Source: Alphaproteobacteria bacterium
Lineage (GTDB): Bacteria > Pseudomonadota > Alphaproteobacteria > Rhodospirillales > WMHbin7
NCBI GenBank assembly: GCA_015232335.1
Contig: JADFZV010000017.1
Coordinates: forward strand, 1 to 59,829
DNA: 59,829 nucleotides
Direction of reading: 5' to 3'
In this document: positions 16,893-27,181 of the stretch, piece after piece
Layout of the letters: every line of letters starts with the position of its first letter
Numbering within the stretch: position 1 is the stretch's first letter
Position numbers and translations under genes: made by a program
The notes under the pieces: model-generated
Databases searched by the model: none
The model's input: the letters and a program-made list of their open reading frames with translations, nothing else
What the model was told of the DNA's origin: nothing

Positions 16893-18023
16893 TTAGGCCC
16901 CAGCCAACAGGGCGACGCGGTTTCCGGGGTGACGCTCCAGCCTTCCGGCCAGTTCCAATTCAAGAAGAACCGTCGCCACCACGGGGGGCGACAAATGGCA
17001 CTGCCGGAGGATTTCGTCAACCGGAACCGGTGAAGGGCCTATAACTTCAAGCAATTCCGCCCTGGCCCGGTCCAGCTCCGCCTCGGCAAATGTGGCTGAA
17101 GGCGGCGTAAACAGGTCTCGTTGGGGTGGTTCGCCCAGCGGGCGGCGCATCAGATCGCCTATAACCTCCAAAATATCCCGGACATCCGAGACCAGATGCG
17201 CCCCATCCTTGATCAGCCGGTTGGGGCCATAGGCCCTGGGATCGTCGGGATGGCCGGGCACGGCAAAGACCTCGCGCCCCTGCTCGGCGGCCAGACGGGC
17301 CGAGATCAGCGAACCCGATTTGGCTGCCGCCTCGACCACGACCAAGCCCAGTGACAGGCCGGTAACGATTCGGTTGCGCCTGGGAAAATGACTGGCCTGC
17401 GGCACCGTCCCCGGTGGCATTTCCGACAGAATGACGCCCGCCTCGGCGATCTTTCGGTAAAGATCGGCATGTTCGGGCGGATAGATATTATCGACGCCGC
17501 CAGCCAGAACCGCCACCGTGCCGGTGGACAAGGCGCCTTCATGCGCCGCGCCATCGATCCCCCTGGCCAGGCCCGAGGCAATCACCAGTCCGGCGCCCCC
17601 CAGCCCCTCGGCCAGACGCTTGGCAAAGCGCCGTCCATTGATCGAGGCGTTTCTGGCCCCCACGATGCCCAGCATGGGCTTGGCAAGCAGATGAACGGCG
17701 CCCAGTGCGCACAACAGCGGCGGCGCGTCCTCGCAGGCTTTCAGCCAGGGCGGATAGGCGGGCTCGCACCAAGCGATCAGCTTGGCCCCCAGCTTGTCCG
17801 CCGCCGCCAACTCGCCTTCGGCCTCGGCCTTGGGGCAGATTTTAAGCCCGCTCATCCGTCCGCCGCGCTTGGCCAGATCGGGCAGGGCCTTCAGCGCTGC
17901 CTCAGCCGTGCCGAAACGCTCGATCAATCGGTGAAAGGTGACCGGCCCCACGCGCTCGGAGCGCGCCAGACGCAGCCAGTCCAGGCGTTCAAAGGGTTCA
18001 AGCGGGGCGTTTGGGCGGCTCAT
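16893..18023 (-). CDS. dprA: DNA processing protein DprA
   Basis: 376 residues. N-terminal helix-hairpin-helix/SAM-like region (about 10-70), then the Rossmann-like DprA domain with GIVGARNASINGRRFA, SGLARGIDGAAHEGAL and GGVDNIYPPEH, and a C-terminal winged helix (DML1-like, about 310-370). DprA loads RecA on incoming single-stranded DNA; in non-competent species it persists with topA. 31 bp separate it from topA. Confidence 0.94.
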   Translation of the reverse strand: MSRPNAPLEPFERLDWLRLARSERVGPVTFHRLIERFGTAEAALKALPDLAKRGGRMSGLKICPKAEAEGELAAADKLGAKLIAWCEPAYPPWLKACEDAPPLLCALGAVHLLAKPMLGIVGARNASINGRRFAKRLAEGLGGAGLVIASGLARGIDGAAHEGALSTGTVAVLAGGVDNIYPPEHADLYRKIAEAGVILSEMPPGTVPQASHFPRRNRIVTGLSLGLVVVEAAAKSGSLISARLAAEQGREVFAVPGHPDDPRAYGPNRLIKDGAHLVSDVRDILEVIGDLMRRPLGEPPQRDLFTPPSATFAEAELDRARAELLEVIGPSPVPVDEILRQCHLSPPVVATVLLELELAGRLERHPGNRVALLAGA

Positions 18024-18056
18024 GCGCGCTAAGTTGCAGGGCGAGCCCGGCCGTCG

Positions 18057-18662
18057 TCAACCAATTGTTGATTGGCGCTCTTCGATCTGGGTCACGGCCT
18101 CTTCGAGCAGGCGGGCCATCTCGCCATCTTCCAGCAGCAGATTGGAGCAGCGGAACAGAAGGTCGGCCCGATTGGGCGTTACATGCAGGGTCAGCGGCTG
18201 AATGGGCAGAGGGCTGTTGCCATTCTTGGTGCCGTCGAAATTGCGAACGCACTCCACATAGGCCATGTCGGTTTGCAGAATATGGCTTTTCAGCCAATTG
18301 GCCAGAAAGGCCGTCACCTGTCCCCAGGGCACCTGTTCGGGGTGGGTGCGGAAAAGATGGTGAATCTCATAGACCGAGCGCGACAGATTTTGATGTTCGC
18401 GCATATGGGCGGCCAATTGCGGATAGGCGCAGTCGGTCAGCATTTTCTCTTCGCGCCGGAAATGCTCCTCGACATAGCGGATCAGAGCATCCAGCGCAGC
18501 CCCCAGCTTTTCCTTGGCGTTGCCTGCCGCCACTTCCTCGGACAGCGCATTGGCAATGTCAATCAACATGCGGTGATCATTGTCGATGGCGCGAATACCC
18601 GTCGCCATGTCGGGTGTGAAGGCCAAGCTGGGCATCGAGGCAACCGGCACCATGTGATTCAT
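18057..18662 (-). CDS. bacteriohemerythrin with C-terminal extension
   Basis: 201 residues. The diiron hemerythrin signature is complete: H in NDHRML (~30), H...E in EEHFRREEKM (~67/71), H...H in AAHMREHQ (~86/90), H....D in LKSHILQTD (~127/132). The domain binds O2 (or NO) reversibly. About 65 residues follow the domain, including a helical tail rich in Leu and Glu that looks like an interaction or dimer segment. Downstream of cysS by 43 bp. A second hemerythrin gene lies at 36206-37024. Confidence 0.88.
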   Translation of the reverse strand: MNHMVPVASMPSLAFTPDMATGIRAIDNDHRMLIDIANALSEEVAAGNAKEKLGAALDALIRYVEEHFRREEKMLTDCAYPQLAAHMREHQNLSRSVYEIHHLFRTHPEQVPWGQVTAFLANWLKSHILQTDMAYVECVRNFDGTKNGNSPLPIQPLTLHVTPNRADLLFRCSNLLLEDGEMARLLEEAVTQIEERQSTIG

Positions 18663-18705
18663 CGCAACATGATATCACAAATTCGTCAAAAATCGACATA
18701 TTCCG

Positions 18706-20082
18706 TTATGCGCGGCGCCAGCTCGTCCCGGCGGGGCTATCTTCCAGAAGAACACCCTGGGCCTTCAGTTCGTCACGGATACGGTCTGCCTCTTTGAAAT
18801 TCTTTGCTTTTTTGGCTTCATGGCGTTGCAGGATCAGGGCTTGGATAGCCTGATCGCCCTTGTCTTCCCCCGCTTCTCCAGCACCCGTTTTCCAGTGCAG
18901 TGGATTGGCTCCGAGCAGGCCCATCAACGCCCCAGAGGCCAGAAGCGCTCCTGCCAGCCGGTTCTTGTCATCGGCATCGGTCGCCTTGTTAAGCAGGCCC
19001 GCCAATTCGTGCAGATGGCTGATGGCCAAAGGCGTATTGAGATCGTCCATCAGGGCGGCCCGCACCGACAGGGGAGCCTCGGGGGCGGGCCTGGCGTCCG
19101 GAGCGGCTTCCAGGGCGCGGTACAGGCGGTCAAGCCCCACCTTGGCGGCCTTCAGCCCCTCGTCGGTCCAGTCGAGCGGCTGGCGGTAATGCGCCGACAA
19201 CACGGCAAAGCGGATGGCCTCGCCCGGCGCCTCGCTCAACAATTCATGGACCGACAGGATATTGCCGATCGACTTGCTCATCTTCTCGCCTTCGACCTTC
19301 AAGAATCCGTTATGCATCCAAAGGCGGGCGAAGGGGGCATGGTTGCAGCATTCGCTTTGCGCGATTTCGTTTTCGTGATGGGGAAAGATCAGATCCTGAC
19401 CGCCGCCGTGAATATCGAAGCTCTCGCCCAGATATTCGCGGCTCATGGCCGAGCATTCAATATGCCAGCCGGGCCGCCCGCGACCCCAGGGCGACTCCCA
19501 GCCCGGCTGATCGGGTGTCGAGGGCTTCCACAAAACGAAATCGGCAGGGTCCTTCTTATAGGGCGCCACTTCGACCCTGGCGCCTGCGATCATTTCATCG
19601 CGTGAACGGCCCGACAGCTTGCCGTAATCCGGCATTGAGGGAACGGCGAACAGGACATGCCCCTCGGCTTCATAGGCGTGTCCCTGACCGATCAGGCTTT
19701 CGATCATGCCGATCATCTGGGGAATATGCGCCGTGGCCCTGGGCTCGATATCGGGTGGCAGCGCCCCCAAAGCCTTCATGTCTTCATGAAACAGTTTCGT
19801 CGTTTCCGCCGTGATCTCGCCGATGGGCCGTCCTGTCATCTTGGCCTTGGCGTTGATCTTGTCGTCCACGTCGGTGATGTTGCGCACATAGGTCACGCGC
19901 GGATAAAGCCCGCGCAACAGGCGCACCAGAACATCGAACACGAGGACGGGCCTAGCATTGCCGATATGCGCCCGGTCATAGACCGTGGGGCCGCAGACGT
20001 AAAGACGCACATGCTGAGGATCAAGCGGAGCAAAGCTTTCCTTGGTTCTGGAAAGCGTGTTGTGCAGCTTCAGTCCGCTCAT
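18706..20082 (-). CDS. cysS: cysteinyl-tRNA synthetase
   Basis: 458 residues, class I. Zinc ligand C30 in [13 protein letters not shown]-type motif HIGN 39-42, KMSKS 267-271, and the further Cys/His zinc ligands ([19 protein letters not shown]). Charges tRNA-Cys. Its ATG overlaps the gltX stop as ATGA. Length is normal for the family. Confidence 0.97.
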   Translation of the reverse strand: MSGLKLHNTLSRTKESFAPLDPQHVRLYVCGPTVYDRAHIGNARPVLVFDVLVRLLRGLYPRVTYVRNITDVDDKINAKAKMTGRPIGEITAETTKLFHEDMKALGALPPDIEPRATAHIPQMIGMIESLIGQGHAYEAEGHVLFAVPSMPDYGKLSGRSRDEMIAGARVEVAPYKKDPADFVLWKPSTPDQPGWESPWGRGRPGWHIECSAMSREYLGESFDIHGGGQDLIFPHHENEIAQSECCNHAPFARLWMHNGFLKVEGEKMSKSIGNILSVHELLSEAPGEAIRFAVLSAHYRQPLDWTDEGLKAAKVGLDRLYRALEAAPDARPAPEAPLSVRAALMDDLNTPLAISHLHELAGLLNKATDADDKNRLAGALLASGALMGLLGANPLHWKTGAGEAGEDKGDQAIQALILQRHEAKKAKNFKEADRIRDELKAQGVLLEDSPAGTSWRRA

Positions 20083-21410
20083 GCCGTTTCTCCCTTGAGG
20101 CGGGCCAGTGCGCGCCTGCGTCCAATTTGCGGCAACAGGCTTTTCATCTCGGGCCCCTGTTCCTGGCCCGTCAGGGCCAGACGCAAAGGATGAAACAGCG
20201 CCTTTCCCGAGCGCCCGGTTGCCGCCTTGACGGCGTTGGTAAAGGTGGGCCAGGTGGCCTCATCCCAGGGCTCGCCTGGCAACAAATCGGCGGCGGCCTC
20301 AGTAAAGCCTGCATCCTCGATCACGGGGGTGACGGGCCGATGCAGAATATCCCACCACGGCTTGGCATCGGAAAGCCTTTGCAGATTGCCCCGAATGCCC
20401 AGCCAGAAGGCCTCGTCGGCCTCGGCAACGCCCAGGCGGTCCTTTACGGCATCAAAGGACAGATGATGCAAAAGGCGGGCATTCAAGCGATTCAACTCGG
20501 CCACATCGACATGCGGCGTGGCGTGCGAAAAGGAGGCCAGATCGAAGCCCTTGACCAGCTCGTCCAGGCTGGAAATCGGCTCGGGCGCGTGGGGCGAGCC
20601 CAGGCGGGCCAGATAGGAGCAAAGTGTTAACGCCTCGATGCCGTTCTCGCGAATCTCTTGCAGGCTGGCACTGCCTTCGCGCTTGGAAAATCCCTTGCCC
20701 GAGGCGTCGATCAGCAGCGACAGATGGGCATAGGACGGGGGCTGTGCCCCCAACGCTGCGGCCAAATCGATCTGCACACCGGCATTGGTGATATGATCCT
20801 CGCCGCGGATGACATGCGTGATCCCCATCTCGATATCGTCCACCACCGAGGGCAGGGTGTAGAGGAAGCTTCCATCCTCGCGCACCAGCACGGGATCGCT
20901 GACGCTGGACAGATCGATGGCGATATCGTGATGGCGGGCCTGATCGTTCCAGGAGACGCGGCCTTCGGACAACTTAAAGCGCCAATGCGGCTTTTTGCCC
21001 TCAGTGTCGAACTTCGCCCGCTCTGTGTCGGAGAGTTTCAGGGCAGCCCGATCATAGACCGGGGGCTGGCGGCGCGACAGTTGCAGCTTGCGCTTGAATT
21101 CCAGTTCCTCGGGCGTTTCATAGCAGGGATAGAGACGGCCATCGGCCTTTAGTTTTTCCGCCGCCGCCTGATAGCGCTGCAATCGGGCAGACTGAAATTC
21201 TTCCGCATCCCAGCTGATTCCCAGCCAGGCCAGATCGCGCCGGATCGCCTCGACGAATTCGGGCTTCGATCGCTCGAGATCGGTATCGTCGAAACGCAGG
21301 ATGAACCGCCCCCCCCGCACTTTGGCACACAGCCAGTTGATCAGGGCCACGCGGGCATTGCCGACATGCAAAAAGCCCGTGGGGCTGGGGGCGAAGCGAA
21401 CTTTTATCAT
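20079..21410 (-). CDS. gltX: glutamyl-tRNA synthetase
   Basis: 443 residues, class I. HIGH-type motif HVGN at 15-18 within [19 protein letters not shown] counterpart FSKRE at 241-245, and the GEDH.TNAG.Q segment between them. It is on the short side; many alphaproteobacteria carry two gltX copies, and the FSKREGS signature is typical of one of the two. Whether it is discriminating or also misacylates tRNA-Gln cannot be decided by eye. First gene of a gltX-cysS overlapping pair. Confidence 0.95.
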   Translation of the reverse strand: MIKVRFAPSPTGFLHVGNARVALINWLCAKVRGGRFILRFDDTDLERSKPEFVEAIRRDLAWLGISWDAEEFQSARLQRYQAAAEKLKADGRLYPCYETPEELEFKRKLQLSRRQPPVYDRAALKLSDTERAKFDTEGKKPHWRFKLSEGRVSWNDQARHHDIAIDLSSVSDPVLVREDGSFLYTLPSVVDDIEMGITHVIRGEDHITNAGVQIDLAAALGAQPPSYAHLSLLIDASGKGFSKREGSASLQEIRENGIEALTLCSYLARLGSPHAPEPISSLDELVKGFDLASFSHATPHVDVAELNRLNARLLHHLSFDAVKDRLGVAEADEAFWLGIRGNLQRLSDAKPWWDILHRPVTPVIEDAGFTEAAADLLPGEPWDEATWPTFTNAVKAATGRSGKALFHPLRLALTGQEQGPEMKSLLPQIGRRRALARLKGETA

Positions 21411-21415
21411 ATGTC

Positions 21416-21502
21416 CCTCATCCTTCGAGACGCTTCGCTCCTCAGGATGAGGAATTTCTTTTTCGCCTCACCCTGAGGAGGGCCGAAGGCCCATCTCGAA
21501 GG
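21416..21502. repeat. large imperfect inverted repeat (REP-like)
   Basis: Arm 1 at 21422-21452 (starting CCTTCGAGACGC and ending CAGGATGAGG) is nearly the reverse complement of arm 2 at 21466-21502 (starting CCTCACCCTGAGGAG and ending CATCTCGAAGG), with a T-rich loop at 21453-21465. Smaller hairpins are nested inside each arm. The wording is that of dispersed intergenic palindromes common in alphaproteobacterial genomes. It lies between gltX and nadE and may also act in transcription termination or mRNA stability. Confidence 0.85.
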
Positions 21503-21534
21503 GCAAGGCGCAAGGCTGCGGGCGTTCATGAAGA

Positions 21535-23172
21535 TCATGGCCTAAACGCATTGGTGATGGGATAGCGCCGGTCGCGCCCAAAAGCGCGCCGGGTGATCTT
21601 GACGCCGGGCGGGGCCTGACGGCGCTTATACTCGGCCAGATCCAGCATGCGGACCACGCGCTTGACGGTGGCCTCGTCGAAACCCTTTTGCACCAGGGAA
21701 TCGACCGTCGCCTCATGCTCGACCAACCCTTCCAGAATGCCGTCCAGAACCTCATAGGGCGGCAGGCTGTCCTGATCCGTCTGATTAGGGCGAAGCTCGG
21801 CACTGGGCGGTTTGGCGATGACGCGCTCGGGCATGACGGGGCCACAAGGACCCAGCGCACCCGGCGGCGTATGGGTGTTGCGCCAGCGAGAGAGGGCGAA
21901 TACCGTCATCTTGTAGACATCCTTCAAGACCGAATAGCCACCGCACATGTCGCCATACAGGGTGGCGTAGCCGACGCTCATTTCCGACTTGTTGCCGGTG
22001 GTCAACAGCATCAGCCCCAGCTTGTTGGAAATCGCCATCAGAAGCAGGCCGCGCGCGCGGGCCTGGATGTTTTCTTCGGTGATGTCACGCTCCCTGCCCG
22101 CGAAAACCGGGGCTAGCATCGATTCGTAAGCCTGCATCGCGGGTTCGATGCCCAGGATGTCATAGCCGATGCCCAGCAGCGTGGCACAGGCCTTGGCATC
22201 GTCCAGGCTTTCCTGCGAGGTGTAGGGCGAGGGCATCATGACCGTATGCACCCTGTCAGGCCCCAGCGCATCGGCGGCAACGGCGGCGGTCAACGCACTG
22301 TCGATGCCGCCCGAGAGGCCCAGAATGACGCCGGGAAAGCGGTTCTTTTGCACATAGTCGCGCAAACCCACCATCATGGCCTGATAGATGGCGCTCATCT
22401 CGTCGGGGGTTTCAGCCATTTGCCCGGGGGCGATATCGCCGTCGCCGCCAATATCGCAAGCCAGAACCGATTCTTGCCAGAAGGGGGCCTGAAGACGAGG
22501 CGTGCCATCGCGGCCCAGCGCAAAGGAAGCACCGTCGAAGACCAGTTCATCCTGGCCGCCCACCTGATTGACATAGGCCAGGGCCAGCCCCGTCTCGGCA
22601 ACCCTGGCTTGGGCATGACCCAGGCGCAGGCCTGGCTTGTCGATCTCGAAGGGCGAGCCGTTGAGCACAAGCAGCACTCCTGCGCCCAGATCTTTCAGAT
22701 GCGCCGCCACGTCGGGATACCACATATCCTCGCAGATCATGACGCCCAGCTTCAGGCCCCTGAAATTGACCGGTGCTTGCAAGGGGGCGGCATCGAAAAC
22801 ACGCATTTCGTCGAAGACGCCGTAATTGGGCAGATGGACCTTGCGCACGACAGCAGCGATGCGACCCTGGTCCAGAAGAACAGCCGCGTTATAAAGCCTG
22901 CCGTCTTCGCGCCAGGGAGCACCCACCAGAAGCGCGGTGCCGCCATCGGACGTGGACTTTGCCAGCCGCTCCAACCGATTCTGCACCGCATCCAGAAAAG
23001 CGGGTTTTTTCACCAGATCCTCGGGCGGATAGCCGATCAGCCCCAGTTCGCCGCTGACCAGCAAATCAGCGCCCAAGTCCCTGGCTTGCCCAAGCGCCTT
23101 GGTCAACCGCGCCAGATTGCCATCGAGATCGCCCACCGTGGGATCGAGTTGCGCCAGGGCCAGACGGATCAC
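21535..23172 (-). CDS. nadE: glutamine-dependent NAD+ synthetase
   Basis: 545 residues, two domains. N-terminal nitrilase-type glutaminase with catalytic E42, K111 and C147 (GELGL, RKVHLPNYGVF, MICEDMW); C-terminal ATP pyrophosphatase with P-loop SGGIDSAL at 287-294 and the LGIEPAM / TTGNKSEMSVGY segments. Converts nicotinate adenine dinucleotide to NAD. Its ATG overlaps the pncB stop (ATGA), so deamido-NAD made through pncB feeds the next enzyme from the same transcript. Confidence 0.95.
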   Translation of the reverse strand: MIRLALAQLDPTVGDLDGNLARLTKALGQARDLGADLLVSGELGLIGYPPEDLVKKPAFLDAVQNRLERLAKSTSDGGTALLVGAPWREDGRLYNAAVLLDQGRIAAVVRKVHLPNYGVFDEMRVFDAAPLQAPVNFRGLKLGVMICEDMWYPDVAAHLKDLGAGVLLVLNGSPFEIDKPGLRLGHAQARVAETGLALAYVNQVGGQDELVFDGASFALGRDGTPRLQAPFWQESVLACDIGGDGDIAPGQMAETPDEMSAIYQAMMVGLRDYVQKNRFPGVILGLSGGIDSALTAAVAADALGPDRVHTVMMPSPYTSQESLDDAKACATLLGIGYDILGIEPAMQAYESMLAPVFAGRERDITEENIQARARGLLLMAISNKLGLMLLTTGNKSEMSVGYATLYGDMCGGYSVLKDVYKMTVFALSRWRNTHTPPGALGPCGPVMPERVIAKPPSAELRPNQTDQDSLPPYEVLDGILEGLVEHEATVDSLVQKGFDEATVKRVVRMLDLAEYKRRQAPPGVKITRRAFGRDRRYPITNAFRP

Positions 23173-24302
23173 GGCTGCTCGCCCCGTTTGGACAGCAGGA
23201 ATTCGCGCCCAATCTTCACGCGCGCCACGCCATCATAGGCGATGATGTCCGAAGTGGCGTAGGTCTCGCTCCAGATATCAGGCAGGTACGATCCGGTGCC
23301 GATGACATCGATGGGAGTGCGCGAGAACGCCATCACCTTGCATTTGGCCGGGCCGAAGCCCGAGGAGGCGACGATCTTGACGCGCTCGAAGCCGTTGGCA
23401 TCCAACTGCTCGCGCATGTGCCAGACGGCGGCGGCGGAAACGCCGGTGCCCACCAGATAGCGCAGTTCGGTTTCGGTGCGATAGCCGCGGATGGCTTTGG
23501 GAGCATAGCGCTCCAAGACGGCATAGGATGTTTGCGGGTCGAGGCCCTCGATGAAGCGCCCGCCATGCGTGTCGAGACGCAGACCCAGGCGGCCCGAGGC
23601 GGCCATCTCGGGAAAGTGCCTGCAGACCTCCAGCCCATCCGTGACTTCGCGCCCAAAATAATCGACCAGCACGGTCAGATCCTGGTCGGGGAAAGTTTCC
23701 ACGAACATCTGGGCGGCCTTCAGCGTGCTTCCGGCATAGCCGATCAGGGCATGCGGCATGGTGCCCAGCCCCTGCTTCTGGCCAAAATAATGAGCTGTGG
23801 CATCGCTGGCATTGCCCACGAAGCCGATAGCGCCCCCCTGATTTCTGGCCGCCATCGAGCCCACCGCAGCGCCGTAAGCCATCATCTCGGCCATTTCGGT
23901 GCCCGCGCAATGGCGGGCATCCATCGCCATGAAGGCGATATGCGGCAGATCGACGCACATGGTGTAGGCATTATAGGCGGCAACCGACGCCGCTCCCAGC
24001 TTTTGCAGATACAGGGTTTCAAGATCGGACAGATGGCGAAACGAGCCGGTCAGGTACAATAACGGCTCGCCCGCCCCCACCCAATCGCCTTCCTTGAAAT
24101 TGAGATCGATCTTGAAGTCGGTGCCGCGCTGTCCTGCCACATCCATCAACCAATCAACGGCAAGACGTGGCGCCGCAATGCAGGGACGGCGCAGAAAAAC
24201 GGCATAGGTGACGCGACAGTCGCCGAATTTCTCGACGATCTTTTGCGTACGCACAAAATAGCTGTCGGTGAAGCGCGAGATATCGCCGACTTCAGGATAC
24301 AT
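23169..24302 (-). CDS. pncB: nicotinate phosphoribosyltransferase family enzyme
   Basis: 377 residues from ATG 24302, two bases after the DAHP synthase stop; an open frame extends upstream inside that gene. Motifs: FTDSYFVRTQ, FLRRPC, AAYNAYTMCVDLPHIAFMAMDARHCAGTEMAEM (core in RH.A), and the phosphate-loop region near VKIVASSGFG. It makes nicotinate mononucleotide from nicotinate and PRPP, the first step of salvage. Coupling with nadE supports this. Relatives act on quinolinate or nicotinamide, so substrate assignment carries slight doubt. Confidence 0.87.
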   Translation of the reverse strand: MYPEVGDISRFTDSYFVRTQKIVEKFGDCRVTYAVFLRRPCIAAPRLAVDWLMDVAGQRGTDFKIDLNFKEGDWVGAGEPLLYLTGSFRHLSDLETLYLQKLGAASVAAYNAYTMCVDLPHIAFMAMDARHCAGTEMAEMMAYGAAVGSMAARNQGGAIGFVGNASDATAHYFGQKQGLGTMPHALIGYAGSTLKAAQMFVETFPDQDLTVLVDYFGREVTDGLEVCRHFPEMAASGRLGLRLDTHGGRFIEGLDPQTSYAVLERYAPKAIRGYRTETELRYLVGTGVSAAAVWHMREQLDANGFERVKIVASSGFGPAKCKVMAFSRTPIDVIGTGSYLPDIWSETYATSDIIAYDGVARVKIGREFLLSKRGEQP

Positions 24303-24304
24303 GA

Positions 24305-25687
24305 CTAGCCCGCCGCCGCCAGCTTGGCCGCCTCGACCTGGCGTTCGGACTTCAGAAGTTCGGCCAGTTGAAAAGCCAGCTCCAGCGATTGGCTGGCATT
24401 GAGCCTGGGATCGCACATGGTTTCGTAACGGTCGGCCAGCTTGGCCTCGGTAATCGCCTGGGCGCCGCCCACGCATTCCGTCACTTCCTGGCCGGTCAGT
24501 TCGAAATGAACGCCGCCCGCATGCGTTCCCTCAGCCTTATGAACGGCAAAAAAGCCCTTCACTTCATCCAAGATGCGGTCGAAGACGCGGGTTTTGTAGC
24601 CCGAGGCGGTGGAAATCGTGTTGGCATGCATGGGATCGCAGCACCACACCACCTTTCTGCCCTCGCGCTCGATAGCCCGGATCAGGGGCGGCAGGCTTTG
24701 GCCGATCTGATCGGCCCCCATGCGGGTGATCAGGGTCAGGCGTCCCGGCTCATTGGCCGGATTCAAGGTGTCGATCAGCCTTAAAAGATCGTCAGGAGTC
24801 GCCTTGGGTCCGACCTTGAGACCCAGGGGGTTGCCGACGCCGCGCAGGAATTCCAGATGTGCCCCATCCAACTGGCGTGTGCGCTCGCCGATCCAGAGCA
24901 TATGGGCCGAACAATCGTACCAGTCGCCCGTGGTGGAATCGACGCGGGTCAGTGCCTGCTCGTAATTCAGCAGCAGGGCTTCGTGCGAGGTGAAAAAATC
25001 GGTCTCGCGAATTTGCGGGGTGGTTTCCGAGGTGATGCCGCAAGCCTCCATGAAGGCCAGGGTCTCATCTAGCCGGTTGGCCAGATCCTGATAGCGAGCA
25101 CCCTGCGGACTGCCCGCCACGAATCCCAGCGTCCACTGATGCACCTTGTGCAGATCGGCATAGCCGCCCTGCGAGAAGGCGCGCAGCAAATTCATCGTGG
25201 AGGCCGATTGATTATAGGCCCGGATCATGCGTTCGGGATCGGGAATGCGCGATTCGGGCGTGAAATCGGGGCCGTTGATCATATCGCCGCGATAGCTCGG
25301 CAGCTCGACGCCATCCACGATTTCCGTGTTCGACGAGCGCGGCTTGGCGAACTGGCCCGCCATGCGGCTGACCTTGACCACGGGAAAGGCCCCGCCGAAG
25401 GTCAGAACGACGGCCATCTGCAACAGCACCCTAAAGGTGTCGCGGATATTGTTGGGATGAAATTCGGAAAAGCTTTCCGCGCAGTCGCCGCCCTGCATCA
25501 GGAAGGCCTTGCCCCCGGCAACCTTGGCCAAGGCGGCCTTCAGGCGCCTGGCTTCGCCCGCAAAGACCAGTGGCGGATAGGATTTGAGCGTGGTTTCGAC
25601 GCGCTTGAGCGCCTCCTGGTCCGGATAGTCCGGCACCTGCACGATCGGTCTGCCCCGCCAGCTTTCGGGGGTCCATTTACCGCTCAT
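24305..25687 (-). CDS. 3-deoxy-7-phosphoheptulonate synthase, class II
   Basis: 460 residues from ATG 25687 ([10 protein letters not shown]). First enzyme of the shikimate pathway, condensing PEP with erythrose 4-phosphate. Class II (plant/actinobacterial type) markers: metal-ligand C69 in [41 protein letters not shown] and [14 protein letters not shown]. Shares no sequence with class I AroFGH. First gene of an apparent operon with pncB and nadE; the metabolic link is not obvious. Confidence 0.95.
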   Translation of the reverse strand: MSGKWTPESWRGRPIVQVPDYPDQEALKRVETTLKSYPPLVFAGEARRLKAALAKVAGGKAFLMQGGDCAESFSEFHPNNIRDTFRVLLQMAVVLTFGGAFPVVKVSRMAGQFAKPRSSNTEIVDGVELPSYRGDMINGPDFTPESRIPDPERMIRAYNQSASTMNLLRAFSQGGYADLHKVHQWTLGFVAGSPQGARYQDLANRLDETLAFMEACGITSETTPQIRETDFFTSHEALLLNYEQALTRVDSTTGDWYDCSAHMLWIGERTRQLDGAHLEFLRGVGNPLGLKVGPKATPDDLLRLIDTLNPANEPGRLTLITRMGADQIGQSLPPLIRAIEREGRKVVWCCDPMHANTISTASGYKTRVFDRILDEVKGFFAVHKAEGTHAGGVHFELTGQEVTECVGGAQAITEAKLADRYETMCDPRLNASQSLELAFQLAELLKSERQVEAAKLAAAG

Positions 25688-25725
25688 CTCACTTGGTCCT
25701 TGTCGCAAGCTTAAGGAAAGCCTGA

Positions 25726-25755
25726 TCTATACGCCGTTTTCCTGAAGTTTTGCAA
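25726..25755 (-). promoter_or_regulatory. candidate sigma-70 promoter of the DAHP synthase operon
   Basis: On the minus strand TTGCAA (25755-25750) and TATAGA (25731-25726) are 18 bp apart, about 40 bp upstream of the start. The remaining gap to the divergent gene at 25954 holds no gene I can recognise and no clear attenuator or leader peptide. Confidence 0.4.
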
Positions 25756-25953
25756 CCTTCCTGGCCTGAATTTTGGCTGGCTTAACCCCCTAACGGCTTG
25801 AAGAATCGCAATGACCCACCTTCAGGGGCTGGCAAACGGCGCGTTCTTCAGGCACCATGGGCCGACCGACCCAGGATACTACCAGGGCGGGCAGTTGTGT
25901 CTTGGGGGATGCTCTGGGCCGGGAAACGCTCGGGGACTGACGGAGAGAAGGTG

Positions 25954-26589
25954 ATGGCCGGTCTGGACGAGGTGCTGAAAGTCATTACGGATGCCACGCT
26001 GGCCTTTCCGGACAACAGGCTGTGCCGACGCGTCCTGGCGGGCCAGATCACCAGGGGCGATTACCACAAGGTTCTGCTGACCCTGTTCCATATCAGCCAC
26101 GAAGCGCCCAACGTCTCGGCCCTGGCCGCCGCCCAGTGTCCGATCGGCATGGAGGAGGTGCGCGACTATCTGCTGCGCCACGCCGAGCGCGCCCGGGATA
26201 ACTGGCGCTGGGTGATGTCCGACCTCGAAGCCACCGATTACGCCGGGCCCGACCCCCGGGGCGAGTTTCCAATTCCCGCCGTTCAGGCCTTCGTTGCCTA
26301 TAACTATTATGTCGCCCTGCGCCTGCCCGCCGGACGCATGGCCATCATCGCCATGTTGAACGCGCTGTTGTCCAACTTCGGTCAGAATTACAGCGCCAAG
26401 CTTTTCCAAATTCTGAGCCTCAAGCCCACCCAGGCCAGCTTCTTCTATCGCGGACAGCCCGCCGACGACGGCCTGATGGATGTGCTGCGCCAGGCCCCCA
26501 TTCCCCAAGGCCAATGGCCCGCCATGGCCAATGCGGCGCGCACAGCCGCCAAATTTTACACCGATCTCTACGACGGTGTCCTGGCCTGA
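25954..26589 (+). CDS. heme-oxygenase-fold / TenA-like helical protein
   Basis: 211 residues from ATG 25954 with GAGAAGG just upstream; a longer open frame exists but has no good start. All-helical: FHISHEAPNVSALAAAQ, LLRHAERARDNWRWVMSDLEA, VAYNYYVALRLPAGRMAIIAMLNALL and SLKPTQASFFYRG are reminiscent of heme-oxygenase-like diiron or TenA/PqqC proteins. The usual late metal motif of the diiron members (H...D..H) appears as YRGQPADDGLMD, so it may lack the second metal site. I cannot name the reaction. 40 bp upstream of a GcvR-like gene in the same direction. Confidence 0.6.
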   Translation: MAGLDEVLKVITDATLAFPDNRLCRRVLAGQITRGDYHKVLLTLFHISHEAPNVSALAAAQCPIGMEEVRDYLLRHAERARDNWRWVMSDLEATDYAGPDPRGEFPIPAVQAFVAYNYYVALRLPAGRMAIIAMLNALLSNFGQNYSAKLFQILSLKPTQASFFYRGQPADDGLMDVLRQAPIPQGQWPAMANAARTAAKFYTDLYDGVLA

Positions 26590-26629
26590 ACCTTAAGGCC
26601 CGCCGTCCCGTCCTTCCGGAGTTTTCGTC

Positions 26630-27148
26630 ATGGCATTGGTTTTGATTTCGTTTTTCGCTCCCGACCGCACGGGCCTGATTGCCGCCGTGGCGGGCCGCCT
26701 GTTCGAGCTGGGGGCCAATCTGGGCGATGCCAGCTTCGCCGTTCTGGGCACAGGTGCCGAGATGAGCGCCGTGGCGGAAATTCCCGAAGCCCTGTCCGCT
26801 GAGGAATTGCGCACACACTTGTTGCAACTGCCCGAACTGGCCGGGGCCAAGTTGGACGTCACGCCCTTTGCACTCGATCCCGCACATGGACCTGCGGCCC
26901 GGGTGACGCACCGCATCACGGTGACGGGCGGCGACCGACCGGGCCTGATCGCCCGCCTGTCCGAGGTCTTCGGCAATTTCGACGCCAATATCGTGACCAT
27001 GAATGCCGAACATGTTCCAGGCCAGCAGGGCGGGCGGCGCTATATCATCCGTTTTGCCGTTGCCATTCCCGAAGGGCGGGCCAATAGCTGCCTTGCCACC
27101 ATCGCCAACACCGCCGAGGAATTGAGCCAGACCGTGAGTTTCGAGTAG
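26630..27148 (+). CDS. GcvR-like protein with two ACT domains
   Basis: 172 residues. Two ACT domains are visible: residues ~4-75 (FFAPDRTGLIAAVAGRLFEL) and ~92-165 (VTGGDRPGLIARLSEVFGNF), each with the D..G(L)I ligand loop. This is the architecture of the glycine cleavage repressor accessory protein GcvR, which binds amino acids and acts through a partner. No gcv genes are nearby, so the ligand and target are open. Ends 33 bp before the convergent yqgE. Confidence 0.75.
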   Translation: MALVLISFFAPDRTGLIAAVAGRLFELGANLGDASFAVLGTGAEMSAVAEIPEALSAEELRTHLLQLPELAGAKLDVTPFALDPAHGPAARVTHRITVTGGDRPGLIARLSEVFGNFDANIVTMNAEHVPGQQGGRRYIIRFAVAIPEGRANSCLATIANTAEELSQTVSFE

Positions 27149-27181
27149 CCGCCTGCCCACCCGGCGCCAGAGGGCCGCTAA

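Noticed and set aside
25688..25953. Attenuator or riboswitch before the DAHP synthase gene
   Set aside because: No leader peptide with aromatic codons, no terminator/antiterminator pair and no riboswitch core could be found by eye.
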